Assembly (NCBI RefSeq): GCF_020379485.1
Contig: NC_063452.1
Span: 40,240,208 to 40,304,207 of the forward strand
Reading direction: 5' to 3'
DNA: 64,000 nt
Source of the DNA: Brassica napus
Lineage: Eukaryota; Streptophyta; Magnoliopsida; Brassicales; Brassicaceae
This document shows positions 11,197 through 22,414 of this stretch, piece after piece. The position numbers were made by a program, and so were the translations under genes. Position 1 is the first letter of the stretch; the number at the start of each line of letters is the position of its first letter. The notes under the pieces were generated by a model that ran no database searches, was not told the origin of the DNA, and saw only the letters and a list, made by a program, of their open reading frames with translations.

Positions 11197-11490
11197 TCTA
11201 TCTATCTTCTATTACTATAAAACAAGGTTTTCTTCTTTTCTGTTGCGCCACGTCAGACTCCACGTAGATAAGTCGGTTCTCGTGAGCGCGACACGTGTCC
11301 GGCTTCCCCAAAACGCAGAGCTTCATTTTGTTCTGAAATCTGAATGGATTATTTGGGCTTCTATAGTTTATAGTTGGGTTTTGTCTTTTTGTTTGGGCTT
11401 ATAACTAAACAACCCACCTAATTGTCTTTTACCTTTTCTTCACGAACGCCGTCCATCGAAACCAGGGCTCATCGTGTTATTCATCTGTTA
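11197..11490 (+). mobile_element. Possible Helitron 5' terminus and leader
   Basis: After an A, the run TCTATCTTCTATTACTATAA followed by AACAAGG resembles plant Helitron 5' ends (TC, then a TACTATTAAAAC-like core). The exact first base is ambiguous among 11197, 11201 and 11205. Downstream are CACGTCAG and ACACGTGTCC words often seen in such leaders. The LARD element then cuts in near 11493. A matching 3' end may be at 40542. Confidence 0.4.
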
Positions 11491-11492
11491 CT

Positions 11493-12394
11493 CGCACGCA
11501 CACGGCTCGGTCGCTACATAGCGACCGAGCTCCACCCAAGCTCGGTTGCTACGTAGCGACCAAGCACGTACATAGCGACCAAACTTTTCCAAAACATCGA
11601 TACGACACGAATCCATGCATTCTCGTCTACTCTTTAATGCTATCTCCCGTAGGCCATGGCTAAACCATTCTTTGTTTCTCATCACTCGAAGTCATCAGTC
11701 AAACTTTATGATAAAAACGGCGGGAAGTTTGTTTTTATCGAAGAAACCGTAAAGAACGTTTCAAGTCAAAGACGGCCCAAAGAGGCCTAAAACGCAACTC
11801 AAAGCCAACTTAGGATTTCTTAACCGAAAACCCATAAGCCTTATGACGGCTTATTCTTGGTTCGTAAGGCAAGATAAATGTCAAGTTTCCGCGGATAAAT
11901 GTGAAGTTTCCGAAGATAATCACGAAGATCGGGAAAATTAGAATATCTCCATTTTTGAGCTGTGACGGCTTAAGGGCAGAAGGAGAAATGCGCAAACCGA
12001 CCTAAGAGCAAGTTTATAAGGAGTCCTAGGTGAGAGGCAAAAGGGGATTCGAGACAGAGCAAACTTAGCAGTTAGAGCATTTAAGCAACTTTCTGTTTTT
12101 GTTATTTCGAGCTGCGACTCAACTAGGTTTTGCAGTCTTAGGTTGTTAGAACTAGGAATCTCGCCGACAGCTCTCATAGTCGAGTCTTCTACCTTGTTGT
12201 AACGCTCATACACGAATTCGGAATAAGACACCTTTTGCTCTTTTTTACGATTTCTTATTTCCTCTCGTCTTTACTTTCGTGTTCTGATTGCTTGGCGTGT
12301 GGTTTAGCAGATATCAGGGACCTCTGGGAAATTAGAGTTTTCCTAACTTTCCTAATTTAAACAGAAATCGACAGTGCGAATTTCGGTTCCCACA
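11493..12394 (+). repeat. 5' LTR of LARD element (5'-truncated)
   Basis: About 900 bp matching the right part of the 3' LTR, from the palindrome array through ATGCATTCTCGTCTACTCTT to TTCGGTTCCCACA. It holds only about three palindrome units (11503-11582), against some eighteen in the 3' LTR, and lacks the first part of the LTR. A TATA-like TTTATAAGG lies near 12012. Confidence 0.8.
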
Positions 12395-12395
12395 G

Positions 12396-12417
12396 TTTGG
12401 CGCTAGAAGGAGGGGGT
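12396..12417 (+). promoter_or_regulatory. Primer binding site of LARD element
   Basis: TTTGGCGCTAGAAGGAGGGG lies one base after the LTR end. It has the TGGCGC form found after gypsy-type 5' LTRs. The tRNA cannot be named with confidence. Confidence 0.6.
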
Positions 12418-12461
12418 ATGGATTACTCTAACTCATAGCCGCAAAACGCTTGATCAAAACA

Positions 12462-12644
12462 ATGTCTAGAAATACGAAAGACAAAATCGCTGTTCGCAAC
12501 AACGCTGGTAATACAACTCCAGACGCCACTGCGCCTATGGCCAACGCTTACGCAAACGCCACAGTTCTTGAGAAAATCGAAAACCTTGCCGCGACTTTTC
12601 GCCACATGAAGTGCAATGAAACGAGTCGTGATTTCTCTTTCTAA
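12462..12644 (+). pseudogene. Remnant gag N-terminus (60 aa)
   Basis: A short frame starting MSRNTKDKIAVRNNAGNTTP shortly after the primer binding site, where gag begins in complete relatives. I recognise this start from Brassicaceae gypsy gags of the same LTR family. After about 45 residues it diverges (FRHMKCNETSRDFSF) and stops, so only the beginning of gag survives. Keeping the gag start while losing pol is common in non-autonomous derivatives, because packaging signals often overlap it. No functional protein is expected. Confidence 0.6.
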
Positions 12645-12790
12645 ACATAGAGGGAAACAATAAATCTTATCAAACCCCGTAAGTTTGGCTCATTACCGAA
12701 CTAAAGAAATCTCAACGTGTAAGGGTTTTACCAAAACACGTTTTTCGAAAACTTTTTGGAAAAGTAAAATTTCCTCTCCCCAAAACCGCA

Positions 12791-13237
12791 GAAAAACCCT
12801 AGGTTAATCGCGGAAAAGGGAAGCACAGCAAATCGGGTACATAATTCACCGTTGTACTTCTTCCAACTATCTTACGGGAAATACCTAGGTTAGTCGGGGA
12901 AAAAAGGAAGCACAGCAAGTCGGGTACATAACTCACCGATGTACTTCTTCCGACTATCTTGCGGAAAAAAAATAGGTTAGTCGCAGAAAAAAGGAAGCAC
13001 GCAACTCAGGTACATAACTCACCGATGTACTTCTTCCGACGATCTTGCGGAAAAACCCTAGGTTAGTCGCGGAAAAAGGAAGCACAGCAAATCGGGTACA
13101 ACAAATCGGGTACATAACTCGCCGCTGTACTTCTTCCGAATATCTTTCGGAAAAACAATAGATTTATCGTAGAAAAAGGAAGTGCAGTAAATCGGTTATA
13201 AAACCCCCACGGCTGTACTTCTTCCAAATAACTTTCA
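12791..13237 (+). repeat. Five tandem repeats of about 87 bp in LARD interior
   Basis: Units begin near 12791, 12879, 12964, 13050 and 13141. Each has the form AAA.CCTAGGTTAGTCGCGGAA, then GGAAGCACAGCAAATCGGGT, then GTACTTCTTCCGACTATCTT. Similarity falls towards the fifth unit, and the fourth has a short internal duplication (ACAAATCGGGT). Confidence 0.85.
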
Positions 13238-16200
13238 GAGAAACGAACTTAATTTCTATAGAATCACTTGAAACCTAAAACGGCTGACAAAGACTAAATA
13301 AAGCGAAACGGGAGATCGTGTCCCCACCGCTAAAACGTTTTATGAGGCCTAAGGTTTCGTAAGAATTCAAGTATCACTTCCATAGTAAAAAATTCCGTGA
13401 GTTGTCGATGTTTGTCACCTAAATCTTACTTCAGAAAAAACTACTCGAAAATTCCACGGATCAATCCCACGGATATGAGAAAAAATTCTGATTAAGTTTG
13501 GTTGCAGTAATTAACCTCGTCACGGCTCTCGTACAACCAAAACTTGAAAACATCTCTACGGAACAAATCTCGTAAAATTATGCTCGACAACATCTTGCAA
13601 AATAACCTTTGCAAAAATTAAGCTCGACAACCTTTTACGAAACAACTTTCGTAAAATTAAAATCGATAACATTGTGTGGAATAACTTTCGTAAAATTAAA
13701 CTCGATATAATTTTTCGAAAAAACTTTCGTAAAACTAAAGTTGGCAACATTCGATAGCCTTTGAAAATCTAACAATAATCGTAGAAAAAGAATCTCGGAT
13801 AAGGAAAGAGATGGAGCGAAATCGGAGAAACAAAATTCGCCCATCCGCCTCTCTCCACGGTCTCACCATCCTTCCTCTGGCGCCTTGATCTGTCGCCAAA
13901 ATCTCATCACCTGGCAAGTCTTCCTGATCATCCTTGGCACCTCTTGATCATCCCTGGATAATCCTAAAAGCTAAAAAAGTTTTCGACGAGATGCTCATTC
14001 ATTTTCGTAAATCCAATGATACTAAGATCGAAACATGGATCACGAAAACCGCAAATATTGGCAGAAGCCTAAAAGCTGCGAGGAAAGCAGAGAAGTCCAG
14101 GAAAAATCAATATTCTTGCTATTCAAAATGGGCAGACAGACACGAAAAGAGTAAGGGCAAATGAGCAAGCAAAACGGAGAAGAGGCTAACCCGAATCTTC
14201 GAGAGAACTAAGGTATTTTCGACTTGACATCAGGCTTGTAATTTTCGTAGGAAATTACTAAGAAATAAAAACGCCATTGAGACTTCCGTAGAACTTTAGG
14301 GAACTTAAAACCTAGGTGGATTGTCTAGCGAAATAATTCTTAGGCGATTTTTCCTGTCTATTGTTCCATGTCTGTTTAGGCAGATCTTGCAAAACCGATC
14401 TAAACTCTATGAAAATCGAGAAACGATCGCCACACATATTCAGATCACTTCCTAAAGAAAGAAAGAACTAGAGACACAAACGTCGTCTTAAAACCGATTT
14501 GTTTCTAACAATTTTCTTAAAGCCGACATATCCCAAGTCGTCAACATCCAAATCACAGTCCCAGCGTCGTCTTTAAATCGACCAAGACTGTCGATCATTT
14601 CAATCCTCGGAAGAAGAAACGTACACAACCCTTCAAGGTATCGGTTCAACTGTTTTCTTTCGTGAAAAAGGGGGGGGGGGAGTCGGTACATATACTAAAC
14701 TCGTATACTCCCAAACTTCAAAACCTTTTGCCTTGTCATCAAGAAAACGCTTTCGTCAAAGCAAACTCTAGCAACAATAGGCAGAAAAACATTTAGGCAA
14801 TATGATGCCTCCATAAATCGTCCCAAAAAAGCAAACGACAATCTAAAATTCGTCTAAACGCTAGCAACATTCCTAGACGATCACGAACATAATCTCAAAG
14901 ACTATACAACATTTCTTGTCGAAATCAGGCGTATAGAAAACCTGTACCAATATCAAACTGAAACTCGACGATTAGCCAAAGTCTTGAACCCCTTTCCGGC
15001 TTTATAAAGCCATTTTTCGTATAAAAATTTCTACGAGAAATCTTCAAGCATCAAAGCATTTCTTTCAGTTTCCGTTGAACCAAGTGAGTCACGGAAAAGC
15101 ATCAAGAACATTTGTGACGAAGAAAACTCGAGAATAAATGTAGCATCGAGCACATTAAAGGAAACACTTTCTTCCCGATCGTTGGCTAGATCTACCTCTG
15201 GTTGACCAATTCGTTCCAGAAATGAATGTGTCATGAGAATCTTCTAAAAAAACCAATGAAAAACGTTATGCGACTTGATCGTAGTGAAATAAACTTCGGT
15301 AATCCTCCATGAGTAACTCCATGCAACTTTCACCTAAGATCGAAATCACAGCAGAAACGTTTCTCGTAAAACCTGCAGAAACAACGCTACTTTGACATGT
15401 GTATACGTATCACCGATTTACAATCTTCGTAAAACCGGTCCCCATTACTTACACGAAAAATCCTTCGTACAATCAGACCAAGTCCCACGAAGAAACTTTT
15501 GATAGTAAACATAACTGGTTTTACAAAGAAGTATATTTTGTATAGCAAACACAAAGCTGTAAAATCTGATTTTGGATGACCAATCAAAAGAGAGATCTCT
15601 TCGCATTACGATTTAATGGATCTCATATTTTATCCATGCGGCTCACTGGCTTCTGCGTTTCGTTCCCCTCGGTCACATCCGAGCAGGCAATCGTGCCGCA
15701 ACTGACTCCGCACTGGTTCTGTATCAAACCTTTTAGGCTACATCTTCCTCAGACAAAAACGAATCAATTTTCATAAGACTATAGGTAACATTATACGAAA
15801 CATTCATCGTATAACTGAAACCTAAAGCATAGAACCATTTTCTATGACTATCAGCTATCTTAACACGGATAACTCTGGCAAACTTGGCCTATCAATCTCG
15901 ACAAGCGCTCTTTGGCCCTCTGTCAATTACGCCTTCCAGTAAAGGTCCAAACCAGAATTTGCCATCCCCTTTAAGGATGATCTTAAACTAACATGACCTT
16001 AAATGTTAAATTACCATGGTCTAATCCTTGACCTACAACATCCTTGGCTATCTGAGTGAACACATCCTTAAAGCCAAGCCAAACTATTTGAGAAACCATC
16101 GGTCCATCACTTAACGGCTAAACGAAAATCTACGATTTGTCTAAAAACGTCGTGTGACTATTAAGAGAATAATTATCGTATAGCCCACAGTCGGAAATCA

Positions 16201-17480
16201 TATGATAAATTCTTCGTAACGAAACTCAGTCCTAACAACCAAACGGTTAACGGAAAACCCAAAACTTGTAGACAATCGACCAAGTTCGATACATTCCACA
16301 ATTCGCTTTAAGCCGCTATGTTTTACCCATAATACGCGGCATGTAAGGGAAAATTTGTAACAAAGCTCCTAGAGCTACACGAAAGATCCTCAAAAATGCA
16401 CGAAATAGATCTCGGAAGGCCAACACTTCACAAAGCACTATGAAGGAAAATGCTTCTTCCCATGGACAAATTAACGCGACCCCTCGGTCCTAGTTCCTCA
16501 ATCGCAAATCATACTATTAGCATCCGAACAGCAATAACAGTTTTGCCTGCGAGCATCCGCAGACAAACCAACAATGTTTCTCCGACGCAGGGTTAAGACT
16601 AAACCTTTGCAATATCGCGAAACATCTTCAAGCCCACGAACATTTCGAGCACGAAACGCGGCATACAAAAGAAAAATAAATCTTCAGCATTGCGAGACGT
16701 CGCAGACGCCTGAAGAACCATTTTTCCACAAAATTACCTTCCTCGATAAAGGCACCTTCTTGGAAGACCAAATAGTCATACATACTAACATCTTCTCAAA
16801 CACGTATTCTTCGCGAAGACTCAAAAACGGTAATATCTACCGGTAAGTTTGTTGCTGATCACAACAAACTCTTAACGTCCTAAACAGACTTAGCCATCTC
16901 GTAGAGATACCTCTCGTACACCCGACACAAGGGTAATAGCGCTATATTAAAAAAAATCCAAAATTTTGGTCAGCACTTTCGGGAGACTTAAAAATTGTCC
17001 TCGAAGAGATGCTCGATTCCTACCATACAAGTCACGTAGGCCAATAACATATCGCAGACTTTAAAGCGGGATGGAATCAGGTCAAAAACGATACGGGAAA
17101 CGTAAGCCGAAGTAGTCATCGCACCCCCTAATGCTGTGATTAGACATAGGTATTGCCCTAAACTCAGCACACTGGTCTCTAACATCTCTAGGCATAGTAT
17201 CAAACACCCTGGTACGAGATCTCAAAATTTGTCTCTTGGCTAATATTTGAGCATCTTCAGAAATCCCGCAAGTTTATGCACTGCGTAAAACTCTCGAAAC
17301 AGCTCACGAATATAGCAGTTCACACAGAGTTAGATTACGAGATGACAACTCGTAGTCTTCCTTCTACACCAATATAAAATGCCATTGGCCGCAACATGTC
17401 TGATAACCTCTACACGACATATAAACTGAACCGTATATATCTCATTGGAAAACAGATCGTAAGCATCTTAACTCCAAGAC
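13238..17480 (+). other. Non-coding interior of LARD element
   Basis: About 4.2 kb with no protein I can recognise in any frame. It is rich in CGTAAAA and TTCGTA words. It includes a degenerate tandem block at 13550-13748 (four units of 45-50 bp with TTTCGTAAAATTAA.CTCG) and a G9 run at 14671-14679. Short open frames (for example 13934-14164 and 16574-16846) have no family resemblance and are probably chance. Confidence 0.6.
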
Positions 17481-17545
17481 GAACTACGAAAAGCTTGATC
17501 CCTTCGACAAGGGTACGTAGGCAGCCTTCATAAGGCGCATCCCCA
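17480..17545 (+). other. Post-pol conserved motif shared with gypsy element
   Basis: GAACTACGAAAAGCTTGATC followed by CCTTCGACAAGGGTACGTAG and GCAGCC closely matches 49769-49830 of the gypsy element, where it directly follows integrase. Here it stands without any pol, which marks the place where pol was lost. Confidence 0.7.
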
Positions 17546-17697
17546 ATAAACAAAAAAATCTTTTCTTCATATGCATAAGTTTTTCTTCGTCAATGTTTGT
17601 CTACGAATCTTCGGATACGAACTTAGTCCAACATGCCTATCTTGCCTAACTCGCCTAACCGCATGCTAGAATCTCATCGACGATCCACGATTCTAAC

Positions 17698-17712
17698 GGG
17701 CTGGGGGCTAAT
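17698..17712 (+). promoter_or_regulatory. Polypurine tract of LARD element
   Basis: GGGCTGGGGGCTAAT lies directly before the 3' LTR start TGTTGGGG. Its core GGGCTGGGGG is identical to that before the 3' LTR at 52797. Confidence 0.65.
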
Positions 17713-19431
17713 TGTTGGGGTCAAAACGGTCACGACGAAGTTAACATCCAAATCTCCGTAAAAATCAGCGTGAACATTTTTTACGAAAGTTGTTCTTCGT
17801 AAAAAGAATCTTCACAAAAAACCTTGCGGTAAAATCTTGTTCTAATCTCAATCGAACCGCTAAATACCGATTGTCCGGAGGCAACGGACACGTATCCAAA
17901 TCGGCCACGGACAAGCTTAAGTATGGCAATCGGACCACACACAAGCCAAGCTCGGTCGCTGCGTAGAGATCGAGCACGCACACGGCTCGGCCGCTAACAC
18001 ATGGCTCGGTCGCTACGTAGCAACCGAGCTAAAGCCAAGCTTGGTCGCTACGTAGCGACCGAGCACGGACATGGCTCGGTCGCAACATAGTGACCGAGCT
18101 CAAGCCAAGCTCGGTCGCTACGTAGCGAGCAAGCACACGGCTCGGTCGCTACGTAGCGACCGAGCTCAAGCCAAGCACGGTCGCTACGTAGCGACTGAGC
18201 TCAAGCCAAGCACGGTCGCTACGTAGCGACCGAGCTCAAGCCAAGCACGGTCGCTACGTGAGCTCGGTCTCTACGTAGCGACCGAGCACATACACGGCTC
18301 GGTCGCTACGTAGCGATCGAGCACACACACGGCTCGGTCGCTACGTAGCGACCGAGCTCAAGCCAAACCCGGTCGCTACATAGCGACCGAGCTCAAGCCA
18401 AGCTCGGTCGCTACGTAGCGACCGAGCTCAAGCCAAGCTCGGTCGCTACGTAGCGACCGAGCTCAAGCCAAGCTCGGTCGCTACGTAGCGACCGAGCTCC
18501 ACCCAAACTCGGTCGCTACGTAGCGACCGAGCTCCACCCAAGCTCGGTCGCTACGTAGCGACCGAGCTCCACCCAAGCTCGGTCGCTACGTAGCGACCAA
18601 GCACGTACATGGTTCGGTCGCTACGGAACTTTCCCAAAACGTCGATACGACACAAATTCATGCATTCTCGTCTACTCTTTAATGCTATCTCCCGTAAAAC
18701 CATTCTTTGTTTCTCATCACTCGAACTCATCAGTCAAACTTTATGATTAAAACCGCGGGAAGTTTGTTTTTATCGAAGAAACCGTAATAAACGTTTCGAT
18801 TCAAAGACGACCCAAAGAGGCCTAAAACGCAACTCGAAGCCCACTTACGATTTCTTAACCGAAAACTCATAAGCCTTATGACGGTTTATGCTTGGTTCGT
18901 AAGGCAAGATAAATGTCAAGTTTCCGCGGATAAATGTGAAGTTTCCGAAGATAATCACGAAGATCGGGAAAATTGGAATATCTGCATTTTTGAGCTATGA
19001 CGGCTTAAGGGCAGAAGGGGAAAGGCGCAAACCGACCTAGGAGCAAGTATATAAGGAGTCCTAAGCGAGAGGCAAAAGGGAATTCGAGACAGAGCAAACT
19101 TAGCACTTAGAGTATTTAGGCAACTTTCCGTTTTTGTTATTTCGAGCTGCGACTCAACTAGGTTTTGCAGTCTTAGGTTGTTAGAACTAGGAATCTCGCC
19201 GACAGCTCTCATAGCCGAGGCTTCTACCTTGTTGTAACACTCATACGGGAATTCGGAATATGACACCTTTTTGCTCCTTTTTATGATTTCTTATTTCTTC
19301 TCGTCTTTACTTTCGTGTTCTGATTGCTTGGCGTGTGGTTTAGCAGATATTCGGGACCTCTGGGAAATTAGGGGTTTTCCTAACTTTCCTAATTTAAACG
19401 GAAATCAAAAGTGCGAATTTCGGTTCCCACA
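17713..19431 (+). repeat. 3' LTR of LARD element
   Basis: Starts TGTTGGGGTC and ends TTCCCACA, 1.7 kb. It contains the palindrome array at 17951-18625 and a TATA box TATATAAGG at 19048. Past the array it is closely similar to the 5' LTR, with small deletions such as the GGCCATGGCT stretch present only in the 5' copy. Confidence 0.85.
17951..18625. repeat. Array of 24-bp palindromes in LTR
   Basis: About eighteen near-identical units of 34-42 bp, each built on a self-complementary 24-mer whose left half is CTCGGTCGCTAC and whose right half is its reverse complement. Spacers are mostly AGCTCAAGCCA or AGCTCCACCCA. The centre of each palindrome is TACGTA. The shorter counterpart in the 5' LTR is at 11503-11582. 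The array lies in the upstream (U3) half of the LTR, about 400 bp before the TATA box. Confidence 0.9.
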
Positions 19432-19542
19432 CAAATGTCATGACTACATACGTGAAGATTATGGTTATGATAAGATATAAGAATTTGCAGATTTAACCTT
19501 TCTCAATCAACGGATTTACATACGTGTACGACTACAACTATA

Positions 19543-20630
19543 TCAATACTATTAAAACAGGAACATGCCCCATTCATATTAGTTGAGTCCAATATTTAAA
19601 AAAACTGATTTTTATATAACTGCATCTAATTATATTAAAACACTAACTACGTTGTAATTTATAACTTCCTCTAGCAGAAGCAGTTATCAGGTTCTCTTTA
19701 AAAACGTTTTTTATGATCATCTATTAATTTCTCAGTAACAAACAAATACAGAACTCAGACACAAATTCAGAGTACACAAATTATATTATCTATCCATTTG
19801 TGTTTTCTTGATTCACTTTCTAGCTGATTTTCTTCATTCCACTTACCGGTCTGAGACTACAAAAATTAAGACAAGGGCCATATTCGAAAATGCTCGTAAG
19901 GCATCTGATTAAGCGCCTGCGAGATATTGAGCTGTGCTTGGGCGTGGTGATTTCGTCATAGGTGGCGAGCAAATTGAAGGTCGCGATTTTTTTTTTTGAG
20001 TTTTGAATGCTTAAAACTGATTTTTTACGACATATCTATGTATTTGAGCCATAACTGATACGTAATCACACAACAATTTATAATTTACAAGGAAATAGTT
20101 GATGGCCGCCATGAAAATAGATTTACAGTGTCAAAACCCTAAAAAAAAGTTCTGGAGAAGATGATGAAAAATTACAATTATGCCACTTATTAAAAAAATA
20201 AATAAAAATGCACAACAAGCTTTTGTCGTATAGAATTAGGAAATTAAAGCAACTGAACCAACAATTGCCACCAAGCCACTGAAATTTAATATCATTGATT
20301 ACCAAATTTATTAATTACAAAACTCGGCTTAACTAATTCCAAGCATAATCAAATAAGTTTGATTCTTCATACTTACCGTAAATGACATTTCTTGATCAAT
20401 TCCTGATTTTAGTCGTTTGTAATAGGAAACCAAAATCATTCTTTTCCTTACACACATTTATTTTATTTTCATTACACACTTGCTATATTTTCTTTAGCAT
20501 TTATAAAAATAATTTTACATAAATATTTTTGGTCATTTATATTATTAAGTGGACATTATACCTGCGGTTCAAGATCTAAAACAAACAAATATGATTTCAA
20601 AAAAACAGGTATACGGACATATAATTACAA
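19543..20630 (+). mobile_element. Helitron-like 5' terminus and following non-coding DNA
   Basis: TCAATACTATTAAAACAGG directly after an A is the classic form of a plant Helitron 5' end. The next 1.1 kb has no coding features. If the 3' end at 40309 is its partner, the Copia and CACTA elements lie inside it and the Helitron proper is about 3.4 kb and non-autonomous. Confidence 0.5.
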
Positions 20631-20635
20631 AGATA

Positions 20636-20805
20636 GATTTTGATTAAGATATATATATATAATATCAACTTTTACATTGCTATTAATTTATAAAATAGAT
20701 TTTGATTCAGATATATATATATATATAATATCAACTTTTACATTGCTATTAATTTATAAAATAGATTTTGATTAAGATATATATATATATATATATATAT
20801 AATTA
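20636..20805. repeat. Three tandem AT-rich units ending in (TA)n
   Basis: Three copies of a roughly 60-bp unit (TAGATTTTGATT.AGATATAT, then AATATCAACTTTTACATTGC, then TATTAATTTATAAAA) with TA runs of increasing length. This is local slippage-type repetition. Confidence 0.8.
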
Positions 20806-21220
20806 CAAAGAAAACCGTAAATAGGATTACATAGAAAAACACAAATATAAAAATTAAATTTCTGAAAAAAAAATTAAAACAAAAAATATAGTTAAAACAA
20901 AAAATACGGACGGATCAGAATCTAGTAGTTTGTTATTCTTTCGTAGTGGTCTCGACCAAATACTATTCGTTCTCTAAGTATACACAAGTTACTTCTTTTA
21001 TCCCCAAACGAATGTTCGAAGCTCCTATGTGTTAAATATAGTATTAGATCTTCGTGCATTAAGGATCCAATAGAAACCAGTAACGGTTACAGTGGATAGT
21101 CCCAGTACATAATCCAATAGCCTCCACAGATTTATTCCTTTTAAAATATTCCAACACAATAATATGCATGCATAGTTTATTAATTATAATGATTGTCATA
21201 GTATGAGGAAAAAATATTTG
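20806..21220. other. AT-rich sequence without recognisable features
   Basis: About 400 bp between the tandem repeat and the Copia element. I see no coding or terminal motif. Confidence 0.45.
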
Positions 21221-21225
21221 ATTAC

Positions 21226-21571
21226 TGTTATAAATTAAGCATTGAAATGATCATCCACTTCTTTACCAAACTCAAGCACTATGATCATCTACTCATCAAA
21301 CACTATGATCACCCACTCATTTACCAAATTAAGCACTATCGTTGTTATTTTATGTATTGTTGTTCACTATAAATACCATCACTCATCTCACTCTTCTTTT
21401 GTACACCATAAACAAGAACAAGAGTAATTCATCAAAGAATCATTACATTTTCTTCTTCCTTCTTATAATAAACTCTCTCCCTTATACTAGTGTTATTTGC
21501 TTCCTACGGGTATTAAATTCTACTCTTATTTAAATTTCACGATACTATAAATTATAAGTTATTTCATAACA
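21226..21571 (+). repeat. 5' LTR of Copia element
   Basis: 346 bp, TGTTATAAAT...TCATAACA. It contains a TATA box CTATAAATA at 21368 and repeated ACTATGATCA words, which probably act as its promoter region. Confidence 0.9.
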
Positions 21572-21573
21572 CG

Positions 21574-21585
21574 TTATCAGCACGA
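21574..21585 (+). promoter_or_regulatory. Primer binding site of Copia element
   Basis: TTATCAGCACGA lies two bases after the 5' LTR. It is a form seen in plant Copia elements primed from an internal part of initiator tRNA-Met. Confidence 0.6.
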
Positions 21586-21639
21586 TCACTCTGCGATTCG
21601 GTAAAATTTATTTGTATAATTTATACCCTGTTATAATGG

Positions 21640-21955
21640 TCGGTATACCGCCTCTACTATTATTTATATCATGTTATAATGGCCGGAATACCGCCTATAT
21701 TATTTACTAGTAATTTAATTTATTTAATGGTCGGCCGAGCCGCCTTATATTCTGTTTATTATTTATTGGTCGGCCGAGCCGCCTTATATCCTGTTTATTA
21801 TTTATTGGTCGGCCAAGCCGCCTTATATCCTGTTTATTATTTATTGGTCGGCTGAGCCGCCTTATATTCTGTTTATTATTAATTGGTCGGCCGAGCCGCC
21901 GTATAATTTATTTATTATTCTGCATTGATCGGCTGAGCCGTCGCATGATTTGTTG
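21640..21955 (+). repeat. Tandem 38-bp GGTCGGCCGAGCCGCC repeats
   Basis: About seven units of GGTCGGCCGAGCCGCCTTAT followed by ATCCTGTTTATTATTTATT. The units are regular at 21720-21900 and degenerate at both ends. The GGTCGGC...GCCG core is partly self-complementary. The block lies in the untranslated leader of the Copia element, upstream of the small membrane ORF. Confidence 0.85.
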
Positions 21956-22142
21956 TCATATAACATAAATATTTCATTGTCATAATTTTTCACTTTTATG
22001 AAATTTTATAGATTTGATTGATCGTTTAATACGATATTTTCAGACTGATTTTCGGTGCACTCGATTTAACCCCAACGGTCACAAAGAAAAATTTTCAAAA
22101 AATTTCCCCTTTCTCCAATGGTCATGAACAGTAATTTTCATC

Positions 22143-22152
22143 TATAAATACA
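22143..22152 (+). promoter_or_regulatory. Internal TATA box in Copia leader
   Basis: CTATAAATACAA about 100 bp upstream of the small ORF at 22244, followed by a C/T-rich stretch (CATCTTCTCTC, CGCTCTCCTCC) like a plant 5' untranslated leader. A promoter here would be separate from the LTR promoter. It is a prediction by sequence form only. Confidence 0.4.
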
Positions 22153-22243
22153 ACTCATTTTCACTCGATTTCATCATCCAAAACATTTCATCTTCTCTCA
22201 AAAATTTCAAATCGCTCTCCTCCGATTTTTCATTTCAAGAAAG

Positions 22244-22414
22244 ATGATTCGTGCACTTTTGTTTTTATGTGCCATTTTTATTTGTGTTTCTATTTATGGT
22301 TTATTCGTTGGAGAATTTACTCCGAGTGAATTTAAGATGAATATCGGTTTAATTTTCTTTACATCGCTTCTCCTTGTAATTGCTTGCATGATTAATATAA
22401 ATGGTTCATTTTAA
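22244..22414 (+). CDS. Small two-span membrane ORF in Copia leader (56 aa)
   Basis: An intact short frame starting MIRALLFLCAIFICVSIYGL. It has two hydrophobic stretches (about residues 3-22 and 33-50) separated by a short polar loop (GEFTPSEFKMN), and would be a small hairpin-like membrane protein. It lies between the 38-bp repeats and the start of the gag/pol trace, where Copia elements normally carry untranslated leader. I do not recognise the family. The surrounding pol trace is full of stops, so an uninterrupted 56-codon frame with such a clear hydrophobic pattern is of some note, though it is short enough to be chance. A C/T-rich leader and TATA box precede it. No signal of function beyond hydrophobicity can be claimed. 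Confidence 0.4.
   Translation: MIRALLFLCAIFICVSIYGLFVGEFTPSEFKMNIGLIFFTSLLLVIACMININGSF

Larger units (their letters stand above)
11493..19431 (+). mobile_element. Non-autonomous gypsy-lineage LTR element (LARD type)
   Basis: Two direct repeats (11493-12394 and 17713-19431) ending in the same TTCGGTTCCCACA flank a 5.3-kb interior. The interior starts with a primer binding site and ends with a polypurine tract. The only coding trace is a short gag start (12462-12644); there is no protease, RT, RNase H or integrase. A post-pol motif at 17480-17545 matches the gypsy element at 49765-49840, and the tract GGGCTGGGGG precedes the 3' LTR in both, which puts this element in the same lineage. The 5' LTR lacks the TGTTGGGG start seen at 17713, so it is truncated or rearranged and no target-site duplication can be checked. 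Confidence 0.8.

Noticed and set aside
11938..12231. Minus-strand frame starting MSYSEFVYERYNKVE, repeated at 18955-19266
   Set aside because: It lies inside both LTR copies and is duplicated only because the LTR is; there is no known domain and it is antisense to the LTR transcript.
13934..14164. 76-residue frame in the LARD interior as a gag fragment
   Set aside because: No gag motif order; it is Lys-rich by composition and not conserved with the gag of the related gypsy.
17951..18625. CRISPR-like array
   Set aside because: The repeats are perfect palindromes with near-identical short spacers inside a plant LTR. There are no unique spacers, no cas genes and the DNA is eukaryotic.
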